64,000 nt of DNA from Trichoplusia ni (taxonomy: Eukaryota > Arthropoda > Insecta > Lepidoptera > Noctuidae), in assembly GCF_003590095.1 (NCBI RefSeq), contig NC_039487.1:13623794-13687793 (forward strand), in the 5' to 3' direction. A program made the position numbers and the translations under genes. Shown piece by piece: positions 1 through 12,600 of this stretch. The notes below the pieces were generated by a model. It made no database searches, was not told the DNA's origin, and saw only the letters and a list, made by a program, of their open reading frames with translations. How positions within the stretch are numbered: the stretch's first letter is position 1; each line of letters starts with the position of its first letter.

Positions 1-3000
1 ATAGGATAGTTTGTATCCAGGACTTTTGAAGAGTTCGCTTTGAAACGCGATATAACCGACCTCGACGCGGGCGAAGCCACGGGCGAAAAGCTAGTTAGAT
101 ATAAATGTTTAATGTCTAACATTCGCGTAAAACCTAAGAAACCACTAGTTAGATATAAGTTGTCCTAACTTAAAAGTTAGGTAACTATCTACAAAAACCT
201 AAATAAACTAACAAATACCACGAAACTAATGTTAGTATGGGTATCTAATTTACAGTAGTGTACGTTTTTCATTAATGAAATGCATTAGCAGACACGCAAG
301 ACAAGGGCCAACCCTTAACTTTATGAAAAAGTCAAATATTATTTGAACTGTAGTTGCTCATGAAATATGAAACACAGGGGTCACTTTAGTAAAATTCGCT
401 TTGAAATTTAGAAAACATTGTGTTATTAATTTGGTATTTCACTAAATCCCGCCCGTGTCCGGATGAATTTAGTAAAAAGTAAGAAAAGTCGTTTTAAAAG
501 CATCAAGCAATTTTACGATGCGGTTGCTGCGTTTTATGCAAGTCACCCTAAACACTCTAAACAGTGTAATATCCTAGCGACAATCTTATCAATCATTGCA
601 GGTCTTGCAATGACAAGCGACTTTCAAATCATCAGACATCGGAAAATCAGATACAAAAGTTCCACAACCTGTATCCCCAAGCTAGAATTACTAAGCACAT
701 CAACAGCCAACATCATGACTGTGTTTCGAAGACATCCAACTTCATTTATATTCACACAAATATCTATTTACTTAAAAAGGAAGTTCTGATAAGGGAGATA
801 AGATTACGACGTTGATGATAGATGTACTGACCTAGTATGCGAGTAACACGAAAATATTTACTTACAGCCCAAAAACTGAATTTTAAAAACCATTGTCTCA
901 TGAATCATGGTTCTATCCATTGTTAAAGTGATTTGAGTCATGTATGTTGATGGGCAACGTGAATTATGAAACCAGGTGTCCAACGAGAGATGAACGGACG
1001 AAGTGGTCGTCCGCAAAAAGGAGTTGTGTAAATTAGGGAACAGGAAGCTTGTAGCTAGTAATGGGTCGTGCGTGAATAATAAATAAATACAGCAGACCTC
1101 TTTAAGTTAAATTATTGAAGTTTTCTCTTTATGTTTTGGAAGCAGGACAGCGTGCTAGCTAGCTTACGGTGTAGAGAGGCGACTCTTATTCAACAACCGC
1201 AAAAAAAACCATTTTTATTTATGGGTATCCATATATAAAACCATACTCAGTTAAAAACTTAAGGATACCAACTTAATTAATCTTCCTGAAGTCAGGCATC
1301 GGTGGATATGATGAAACATCCCAAAACCGTACAAATTTGTCTCGAGTTCCTCAATCAACGTCTCTTGCGGACATCTGACATAGTTCGTCAATATTTTCCC
1401 AACATCGACTATTCCTCACTCCTCGAATATTACTTTAAGACGTGGTTGAAGACAGTGATCACCCGTAACCAGAAGCGATATGAATAAGGAAAAAGGAAAA
1501 GGAAGCTTTTAGCTTGTAACGGGGCGTAAATAATAAATAAAGCATGCCTACGGGCCTGAACCCCAGGAAATAGAATATAACCAAAAGCAGATTATGACAA
1601 TACAATCCCTATAGAATCATCCACTGCAATTCAAACTTTATATACCAGTAAATAAGGCAACTTTTCGCAAATCTAAACAATTATCGCTATCGCTATTATA
1701 ATGAGGTACGCAATAGTGGAAGTTTACGCGACTGATGAGATTATTTTTATAAACTAAACATGAATTATCTTAAAACGAAGAGTCAAATATGTTTGTGTAC
1801 TATTAAAAAATAAATAAGATTTGTAATACTATACTGGAGTTGTGAAATGAAGAATACTCTATTCATGGGGAGCGCGCCGTACCGACCAACCGAAGTCAAC
1901 GAGATACGTATAGTCCAACCCCGAATATTTTAGACTCCAAGCAACGGGGATATGAATTCATAGAGGTTTGAACGGAATTCAGTGTTGAAAATTGTTCATA
2001 AGTACAGTGGAGTTCGGTTCCTGACGAAAAACCGCGGAAACAAAATGCTCTATAAATAAAATTAGATGTCAAAAACAAAGCATATGGAGACTTTTTCTGA
2101 TCTTTAGATGGAATGAAAGCAGAATTTCTTTCAAGGATCCTAGTTTTGATAAGATTATAAGGTCATCATGTTTGTCTGTCTTGCTCACGCTTTATCAGTA
2201 ATTCTATTTTTAATATTATAATAAGGAGGATATCCTAATTTAACCCACTTAGTCACAAAGACAAAAGGGCTGTGACACCAGAAAATGTTTTCTTACGGCA
2301 AACACAATTCGAGCGGAAACAAAAAAAAAACTATTACCTATCTAATACACATGCGAAAGTAAATTTATCTGCTACGCTATTTCGCTTTTTCGAATTATAC
2401 GGAAAAAAGCTAAATAAAAAAAATGGCATGAAATTTTAAGGGATTTTAAAAAGGTCATAGTTCAGTATTGCCGTGATAACTGATGCGGTAGGCCCGTAAT
2501 TTGGCATTTTTTTAATATCAATTGTTGTTTATCGTGGGAATATTATTTATCACTAGAACGGGATATTCCAAACAATTTTATTTAGATATAAAACCTAGAC
2601 GTACAATGAATAAATTAGAGTCAATTTAATTATTTTTTATTTACTTAAATTACTTAAATTTTGACAGATTTTCGTATCTCATTAGTTTACTTAAATTAGG
2701 TCACTGTCCATTTTAAAGTAATTAAAAGTTGGAGAGAATTATAAACTCATGTTGACTGTCGGAAATTTAGCTTCAAATCATATTTCGTATATGATTACTC
2801 GGTTCAATTTTACTACTAGAGAATACTGCAAATAAGCAGGAGCAGTAAATACTTCTTGAATACCTCCAGAAGTATAAAGTTTATCTTTGAGCACATTTTT
2901 TGCAATTAACACCCGAAGGACTTGATAGATCGAATGATAGGAACACAAAAACTTATTGACGTTTCTGAAAGTCATGGATCAGATCAATTCGATTCAGAAA

Positions 3001-3492
3001 AACGCCTATACCAATCACTTAATGACATGTAAAGTAGCTCTGAAGCTCCAGAATCAATAATCTCACATTTTAAAATGCGCGCATACTATTAATGATTAAA
3101 TTCAGACAACAATCGATGCTGTCTGGAGTCTGTCTGAAGTCTGAAAAGGGTCGGGGACCCCCAGGATACGACATCGAGGTTAACTACCTTGATTTGGAAA
3201 ACTCTGGAAGCAATGCCCCTTATCGGGAATAATTCGCGCTGTGTTGCATTTTTGGTCACACAGCAAGGGGAACTTTTTAAAGTGGACTTTTGCAACTGGT
3301 TTGAGAAGTGGCAAAAAAAATAACATCTAAACTTATCGTTTATAGAAATATTTTTTATGATGCATGGTTAGGACACAGAAAAAGTATACTTTAGAGGAAA
3401 TACTGCATTTAATCAGTCCACTTGTCTAAGAGTGCGTTAATTTTAGGGCCTTTTGTTGGAGACAGAGTTTCATATGCGCAAGTGGATTGATA

Positions 3493-3538
3493 GCAGGTTA
3501 AGCTACGCCTAATACGGTAAGTCCGTGGCTGGGTGACC
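3493..3538 (+). repeat. 5S rRNA-derived SINE head fragment
   Basis: The stretch gttaagctacgcctaata followed by cggtaagtccgtggctgggtgacc resembles the 3' half of metazoan 5S rRNA, which carries the internal control region (gttaagc, then a cggt..gt block, then tggatgggtgacc). It is too short and diverged to be a functional 5S gene. The same head recurs at about 34826. I infer a truncated 5S-headed SINE. Confidence 0.45.
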
Positions 3539-4659
3539 AATGTGACCATCTACGTCATTACGTCAAAACAAATACTTTACTTTCACAAAATTATTAAATG
3601 TTCTTTTTTAAATAGGTTTAGGACACGTACTCTTAATAAAATCCTCTTGATTCCACGGTAGTTACACAAAAGACTGGACTTCTGTCAAAGAAACTCAGGA
3701 AAAAATTGCATTTTAAATGTGGTGACCTGAATCAGTAACATTTCTCTAAGGCCTTTAGGTGGGAATATATTTTTGGTTTTGTATTTGCGCTATACAATAA
3801 TGGATTTTACTACATTGAATTAAAGGCTACTGGAAAACGGTGCCTGTTTGACGCAGGGTCGAGGTTTCATGATCAAATAATATGAATTATTCATTTGACA
3901 ATGGCATTCAGAGTTATTGTTGTTTTTGTTTTTAGTTAAATTCGACGGGATTCAATTGGTCTTGAAAACTGGCACTTATAAAATTCAATTTAATATAAAT
4001 AAGTTTCTATTTGTCTCGCGGTTTCACTCGCCGATCTGCCCCTAGACTCGCAAGGGTCATATTATGAAAGGAGCCAAAATTTACGCAAAAAGTGAAAGTT
4101 GTATCAAATGCAATAGTTCCCCTAAAGTATCATTTTTTGGGCCTAAATCATTTTTTAATCTTCTCTACTACTAAAAAAACTATTAAAAACTCTTATACTA
4201 TTCCAAAATAATATTTCATTGATAAAATCATTATCTAAGTTCATAAACCTTCGGCAGCTAAAATCATCGTACAGGGTCAACAGAGGTATATGACCTTAGG
4301 GTCAAACGATAACATGGGGGGTCGAGAGAGAAGAATAGATGACCTGTACTTGAGTTTAGGTCAGACGACTAGGGACCTTTAAGGCCCTTCACACAATACA
4401 AAACAGAAGGTTTATCAAATGCCGTCAAATTAAGGTAATAAGTTTCCAAAACGGGGGTCAATTTCCGAAGTTTTAGAGTTTCGTATAATTTTGAGATTAA
4501 ATTTGTTGGGAATCGGAGGCTGGTGATGCCTCGTGGCGACGAAGGTTAAGGCTTTTACTTTGGGATTAGTAAACCGTTTGGGGTACGCAAACGTTGTGCA
4601 GGGCGCCCTGTAGCAAGGTGAGCGATAGTATTCGTAAGATAGCGGGAAGGGATTGAAGG

Positions 4660-4740
4660 AGAGGTGAATATCGAGCTCAGTGGCGTGCCACGACAGAGGT
4701 CTGTGTTCGGCGGTGGATTGAGAGGGGATGATGATGATAG
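4660..4740 (+). repeat. CR1-like LINE 3' tail with (GAT)n
   Basis: The sequence gtggcgtgccacgacagagg, then a cggcggtggattga block and a short run of gat repeats, matches the 3' terminus that I associate with lepidopteran CR1/Jockey-type LINEs, which end in microsatellite repeats. No coding part of the LINE is present, so this is a 5'-truncated insertion. The assignment rests on remembered consensus. Confidence 0.5.
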
Positions 4741-7700
4741 AACTGTGAACTACTACCGTTTGCAGATCCTACTTTTACAACCTAAGTTTGAAAAGGGGCG
4801 AACAATGAAATGAATATTTAACAAAGCACTATATCGTTTTCTTTAAAATCGCGTTTTTAATTGTTTTGACTATTCAGTTTTATTAGTTTCTTACCAATTT
4901 TATGGATCAAAATTATATTATACTGTCTAGGTTAATTAACACTCGATTTCTCGAAACGTGAGCGATAGTAATAGAGCGTATGACTATTGCACAGAGTTGT
5001 GAAATGACACTAACATTGATAAAAAGTTATGATGAAAAATCATTTTTTACTTTGGAAATGTAATTGAACTAAATAAAATATAGGTAACTAAGGTTTAGTT
5101 GTAGGTACGTAAATCAAAATGGTAAGATCAGGCCATTAACCATTGAACTTTAATCGATCAAAAGGTTAAGCAGCACAACGCAAGGTCAGACAATGATGGG
5201 CCAAAAGGGTAAACGTTTAGTTACATTAAATTTAAATCTTATGGAGGCATATGTACAGGTATTGAACTAAATTAAAAAAGCTCGTACGCCTAGCTGTCTG
5301 TTTTACCAGTTGCTTGGCAAAATGTCTTAAATTTGTCGATTGGGCAAATCGCGACACAAAATTATGAAAACGTGATTATGAAAGAATGGGTCCTACTTGT
5401 TGCTCTGAATTAGAATATGCAGCATTTAACATCTATACATACCGGCCAGTCTTGCATTGGATTAGTGCTACATCCTATCTCCATAGATACAGAGCAGTTA
5501 ATTTTGCGCTTCACCGCATTTTTTTCGTAATTGTTTATTTTTCTTGCTACTTGCAGTTGAAGAGTAGCTAGCTGTTAGGCTTTCACTACTACAAGTACTG
5601 GACTATACTAATGTAGGATGACTACTGGCTGATTTTTCTCTAAGGGATTTAATAAAGCTTTCCTTTAATAACATTTAGCAAGTCTAAGTCTTCGATTATT
5701 CCCAGTACTAATCGTAGTTATAAATCAGCATTGATTTAGCGTTTTCTCGCTCTGTTTAATTCAATGTGCATTCTGTATTCGAGTGAATCAATAGGACCCA
5801 GGTGCGACTGCTATTATGCCGTATTAATGGTCGTGTTATACGTCAGACTGAGTTAATTTGTTGCTATATTATAAAGGTCTGGAGATTTTGCATATTGTCA
5901 GTAATGTCAGCTGCGGTCTACGGTATCTCTGGTTAACCATACGTAGTTATGGTTAATCGCTAGAGCTAAATTGTTAAATGATTTTTATACAAAGAAAGGA
6001 ATCAGGATGGTCAAATTCAAACATAATGTTAAAGATTTTCAAGCGTTTTGATCGTGATCGTACTGAGGGTAAATGCTTTTGTAGTTTTGCTTTTAATATT
6101 GTATAGGTATCATGTATTTTTTCCTCAAAACAAACTTTGTTATAACGCGATCGCAATCTTTAAGCATTTTAGATTCATTTAAAAAACATGCCTATAACAA
6201 AATATTTAAAACCCAAGCCTTATACCGTTTTTTGATAAAACAACCAGTGTCGCATTCAAAAAGGCCTTTGTAAGGGAACTGGGAGTACGAAAGCTCCAAA
6301 AAGTTTTTATGCGACGAAAAAAAAAAGCTTTAAGGCTAGACTTAAGCCTACCCTCAGCTGCGGTCTACGTTATAGCCCGCAATGCGATGACAATTCAATG
6401 TTTAGGACCGAGGTCGATGCGGTATTCTTATAACATAATATACATACGAAAAATAGAGAATAGGCTATACGTTCGGTTGGGTAATTGCTTATTTCGTCCA
6501 TATCATATTGATATAAAGTTTAAGCGTCTTTGAGACTCGAGTAAAAGATTGGGGAAGTGACCAAAAAAGGGACAGTTTAAGCAAACAATAATGCAAAGAA
6601 CAAGTTATAAAGACACGATTATAATTTAATGTTTTTCGTTCTAGAATATAAATCGACCGCCATGACAGAACACTTTTAAACGCTTCCTTTTATTGCAATA
6701 CCAAAAACAATTTATGTAAATGAATTATGTCACGCAATAACTTTTCGCATTTACTATGGATTACGTTACATTTTCGATAAGTGCCGCACGTGTAGTAACT
6801 AGTAATGTGTTATATTATGCATGTGTTATTAACGGTAATATTATACGCGGTGAACAAACACGCGCTGTGGAACTTAGTCGAACATTTACATCTTTTTTAA
6901 TAATTACTTTTTTTGTACCTGGCAAGGAATACGATTAATAAAAAATAAAAAGCAACATTTTCTGAAAGTTCACTGTGAAAAAAAAGTATAATAAGTATTA
7001 GGTTCATTTTAATTAGGTATATATTATGGAAATGATGGCAAAAAACTGCATTGTTATTTTGAATTTCATAACTGTTATCCCGGTGGTATTAAATAGTTAA
7101 CCTGCCATTTTAATGATACTTTCATAAAGTAATTTGTAAAGAATAAACGCTAGGACCAATTTATAATTTCCGACCGCAGAACTTTTTAAAAATAAATCAC
7201 GAAACATTGTTGCTAACGAAAACTTTATGTTTTTATCAGAACTCGAAGGAATATTTTTGAGATTTCTAATCTTTACTTGTATTCTAAATCTTTTAAAATT
7301 ATAATGAACTAAATATTCTGTCTAAAATATGACGATCGATATACGCGTCAAACAAGATATTACGCTCGGTGATTGACCTTAAAATTAACGTACTAATAGG
7401 TGCCTAACATGGATAATTAATTTTGTCATAAAATAGACTTCAATTAATACATGAGTAAGACAAAAAATACTTCGCTGAAAATTATTTAAATCAGTCAACA
7501 AACATTTATTTTTATGTTTAGAAAGTTAAATATTGCCATGAGCAAAAAATAATAATAAAGAAGGTAAAGACAACTTGAAATGGGAAACCATGCATTTGTA
7601 ACAAAAAAAAAGTATGAGTAATACTAGTCAGCTATTTACAAAGCTTGACAAGAAATTAATCTAAAAATATTGCTTTATAAAAAAATTAAAAATATATGTA

Positions 7701-9369
7701 AGTATGATCATATTGTATGTGAGTTTTAATAATTAAATAAAAGGTAATTTTGTTAAATCTTCTAAAAAATAAGGTTTTTGCATTACTTTGCTATCTTGGT
7801 GTAGTTCACCTGACTACATTCAGGAAATAGTAGCGGAATAAACAGCAAGTCTAATAGTAATACTGCCTTGATAAATTATCTTTATGATGGACAGTGACAA
7901 TTTTAATTACAAAATAAGGAAAAGTTGTCTGAACAGTTGAACATAGACAATTTTAATAGTTACCTAATAGTTTAATTGAGCATTTAACTGCTCATAAACA
8001 GTCATTTTAGATAACAAAATAATAGTAATTGAGCTGAGGTTATTTAATAAACTACATGTAATTTAGATCAAAGCACATAAAACAGTAAGTAATGTTCAAA
8101 TTTCACAAAATAATGATTAATATTGTTTAATTTAATGATTCTATAAACAAGTGCCTTTTGATTAAATAAATAAATAATACCCTTATAACAATTCTATTTA
8201 CTCTGTACACAGATAAATGTGTCTCGGAGTGCACAATAATAACATAAAGCCCAGTGTTTATGGCATTCACATGCAGAAAACATCATGATATTATATGTAT
8301 CCACTTTAAGAGCAATTGTAAATATTTTGATCTTGTTTAGGACTTGTCAAAGTTATATTTAGAATAAGGATGGACTTATAAATGAGTTAAATAAATTATT
8401 TAAATATTTAAACTTGCTTAGACAATGAACTAAACATACACAAAGGAACAGCAAACAACAGTATCTAAATGCATCAATTAATTACGCATAATACACACAT
8501 AATCCAATGGTGAGGCAGTAAAACGTAGAGAAAAAAAATGCGCAATCAAAGCCGTGGCCTACATTATGAATTACGAAATAGTCAGTATACACGGAAGAAC
8601 AGTGTTAACGTAACGCACCTACCTACTTTATCAAAGCGTTATATATAGATACGTTGGCCCACGGAGACGTGAAAAGAATGCACGCTCCTTACCCAGACAA
8701 ATAGTCAAAGGTCTACATCAATAAAAACCTTCGAATAAAATGTTATTAATAACTTTTCACGGTTGTACAACAAAGAAATGTTAATAAAAACACACCCCAT
8801 ATTGATTTTATAAAGGGTCGTGACAATCAGCTGACGGCCCTACAGCTAGTTATTTACATGGTGGCCCTCGAACGCAATAGGTTCTTTGTAATGACGATAA
8901 CAAAGAAAGGATACAGTTTGATGACATCGGTGTCCATGCGTCGTTTCCCAGCGCTCGGTGACGACATCTTCGTGATCTATTGCAAATAAACCACAATATC
9001 GAACACGAACACTAGAACAAACTCACACTAGACGCAGCGAAACCAAATTTTCGTCCACCAGCAGCAGTCAGAAAAATAACATTGTAGAAAAACAATGGAC
9101 ACAAACCATAGACTAAAATTTCGAAGATGATGTGTAATGAAATTGGTATTGCCAGTCTACAAAATGTGTTTTTCTGCTAAAAATAACTGTTTTTGCCATG
9201 TGTACACGACTCTTTATAATAGACAACAAGTTTTGAAGAAGATTATGCGTCAAAAATTAAAAAGCATGCAAATTTGTCTATGCTTCATCATCAGCGAAAC
9301 TTCGCGTGTGTGTGATCAAGGAAGATTATTTATAATTCAGTTTTAATTATAGATTTCTTTTACTTACAC

Positions 9370-9696
9370 ATCCCAAACTTAGTTAGTACGGCGCGCTTGT
9401 GGACTGCGACGCTCCGTCGGCGCGCCACGAATGCGGAAACATGTGTTTTGATGTGAACATCCAATGATGATACATGACAACAAAATTATAATTTATCAGA
9501 GTTTATGTCTGTAGGAATTGTTTGTAAGACAGATAAAAGAGTGTTGTGAGATCGTGTACCAGCGGTGATTATTGTAACGGATTCGTGTGTGGCCGGTGAT
9601 AAGTGATAAAGTGCAGTCATTTCCGGTGTGTTGTGCCGTGATGTGGGCGCCCCGGTGAAGTATCCTGCCTTATAGTTCTGAGGTCTCGGTTCAGGC
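9370..9696 (+). promoter_or_regulatory. Probable Crk promoter and 5' UTR
   Basis: A locally GC/CpG-richer patch (about 9388-9436, with two gcgcgc-type motifs) interrupts AT-rich DNA just upstream of the Crk start codon at 9697, and no splice acceptor is needed to reach the ATG. No TATA box is evident. The transcription start site cannot be placed from sequence alone. Confidence 0.3.
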
Positions 9697-12600
9697 ATGG
9701 CGAACACGGGGATCGGGGTCTCTTTTGACCCTAATGACATGACCAGGTCAGCATTACGTCAAATTAATAATCTTTACTCAAGTAACCAACCATTCATAGT
9801 AATTCTTGTTTTCCTGCTACATCTGTTTATCTCTTTAATAAATGTACTACCATATACATACAAATACAAAATTTTTACATGTCCCGACTGCCTAAGCTTC
9901 ATTTTCGTTGTATTTGACGACATAGTTGCCTTAACATTACGAATTTCATTGAAAAACCCAGTCTGTGGTTTCAAATGGCTAGACAGTAACAAAACTGCAT
10001 ATAAACAACCACAAAAGATGACACATAGCTTGCTAACAGTTAATGAAAACCTTTTTGTTTTAAATACCATAGTTTCCCCTATATTGCAAACAATATGCTT
10101 GTGAAAATGTTAAAAACATTTACATTTCTATGAGAATAAGACATAAACTATCATTCAAGTTTGAAAAATGGATTTATAAGTCTAAAAGTAAGTAACAGAC
10201 TAGCTCAAGTTCTGACACAAATTTCACTGTTATATCTTTCAGTTAGAATTTACTATTCTAATATCTTTCACATTCCTGACAAAAAGTACATTTTAAATTA
10301 ATACTACACACCCATCACATGATTAATTGCCATTTATTGATTGAACTTTGGGAAATACCCGCAGACTGTTATTTGAATTGCTTATTTAGCCTGTCAATGT
10401 TCCATAAGCCTCCATGGAACATTTATTATACATAGGGAACAAATAACAATAACAAAATTAAAAACTGAGACATAATGTCCACACTCTCTGATAGTCAACT
10501 AGCATTGCAGACAAAACAAAAACTAGATTTTTATTTTGCATTTTTCTTGAACAACCACATGAAAATGATCTATACCATTTGGCTGTCAAACCATTCAATC
10601 ATCATTGCCTAATATGAAAAAACTATTAAACCTATGTACCAACATTAAGTCACCATAGTAACACATCCAACATATAAATAGCTACTTATAAATTTTGATA
10701 GCATCTCAACATTAACGGCTGTCCTAAAACATAACAAACTATTAACTAGCCAAGGTCAGTAAAGGATATTAAGAATACTTTGATACCAGTCTCACTATGA
10801 GATACTGTGTTACCTAGTGAAATGAGTTTTGGATCCTTTTGCCAGTCATTACATATCAAGAAAAAATACAGTACACAGCTGAATCAAGAGAGACCACAGT
10901 TGCAACTAGACCATTGTTATGTAAAATATAGACCATATCTCATTGACAAGTTTTCCTCTTCCGTGCCAATTTCCAAGAAGATCCATAAAAACTGAAACTT
11001 ATACTAGGAAAATGTAGGAAGAAATAATCATTGAACATTAAATTTGTACCAATGCAAAGTTATATATGACATTGCAAGTTCTATTCATGATCTCCGTTTT
11101 TTGAAACATTCATCACAGCAATATTTAACTATTAAACACTTGTCTGATGTTTCAATCCATTTGCTTCCTCTGAGTATATATGTCATTAGGCAGTTGATAA
11201 TTAACTGTTAGGGTGACACCAAGTGACTCAATGTCTAAAGACTACTAGGTGTCCTAGAATAATTTTCCCCATAGCAACAAGGTTGTGTATCAAGGATCTT
11301 ATCAATTTATCAATGCTGCAAGTTAGGAGTTTAAAACCACATTTTATTTATGACTGATAGTGAATTCAGTGATACTGATGACTGTTTTAGTTAAACATCT
11401 GTGTTGAATGATAGCAAAAATTAAGCAAAAATACTATGTGCTTATTGGTTAGTAGTAATTTTGATATTCTGACCATAAGGAAAGTAATGAACGTATTTCA
11501 TACTCTTTTTACATCTCACTGTTATCAAATTGTATCAATATTATGTATGTAGAAGCAACTAGATTTAATCTAATCAAAAACAAAAAATAATGAATCAAAT
11601 TTCTCCAAAAAACTGTACTGTTCATAATTTTATGATAATTAAATTATCATATTCTAACACTACTGGTAATCAATTAAATAAAAAAAAATCAAATTATAAA
11701 AATGTGTGCTGCTAGACTCATCTACTAATTATTATTTTCCCACTGCAGGGCAAAGGCCTCTCTTACATCTACTAAATTAAATAACAAAAATATATCATAC
11801 TAGCTGTTGCCCGCGACTTCGTCCCCGTGGTAAGAGGATATAAGCTATGATTTATACCTGCCCTGTTTTTTTCATTTTCCATTGTATCTTCGCTCCTATT
11901 AGTCGCAGCGTGATGATTTATAGCTTAAAGCCTTCCTCAATGAATGGTCTATTCAACACAAAAAGAATTTTTCAATTTGGACCAGTAGTTCCTGAGATTA
12001 GCGTGTTCAAGCAAACAAACAAACTCTTCAGCTTTATATATTAGTATAGATAAAAATTAGGCACGTCTATTAGAGCAGAAAATTATGGATGATGACTGGT
12101 ATATATTCAAAAGAGAAAACAAAAGAATAATAACTGTACAAAAACATGCCAAATTAATATTTTGGAGACAATACTTCTTATATTTCTACTTATACTTGTT
12201 TTTTTTTTTACAAAAATAATGTCTTCTGTTGATTAGAGCTTCCAAATTCCCATAAGATTCCTGATAAGCATAAATGGATATCTTTACTAATCTTGGTGAG
12301 ATTTTGTCTGAAACAAAAGCTGTACAAGTATTGAAGTTTTTGTCACATCATGGTTTTTATTTCATTATAACACATTTTTTCTAAAAAAAAAAAGTTCAAA
12401 TTACATCTTCATATGAGATACTAAATATGTCTCCTCTGACTCCTTTTCAATGGTTAACAAAGTCAATGTCAACTTCTGTTTATAATTTCAGACCATCATA
12501 TATGTAAATTTTTTACATTTTAAGATAGATTCAGATTCAAAATTGTTATCTGCAGCTGTGCCATTCCAGTTTAAATACCCCATTACTCTTCTCTTTTTAT

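Larger units (their letters stand above)
1..9370. other. AT-rich intergenic region with repeat debris
   Basis: No open reading frame here has convincing protein character; the few of 60-108 codons look like chance openings. The first 110 bases end in a motif (gcgggcgaagccacgggcg followed by a ctagtt-type end) that I recognise as the 3' end common to several lepidopteran non-LTR/SINE repeats. A 5S-like SINE head lies near 3493-3538 and a CR1-like LINE tail near 4660-4740; both are listed separately. Two related degenerate units lie at about 463-1090 and 1297-1550 (see findings). The rest shows only AT-rich sequence to me. Confidence 0.6.

Noticed and set aside
9774..10104. Open frames on both strands inside Crk intron 1 (98 and 135 codons)
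   Set aside because: The plus frame is read-through from exon 1 past its donor. The translations show no domain or composition typical of a protein, and Crk needs the splice at 9746.
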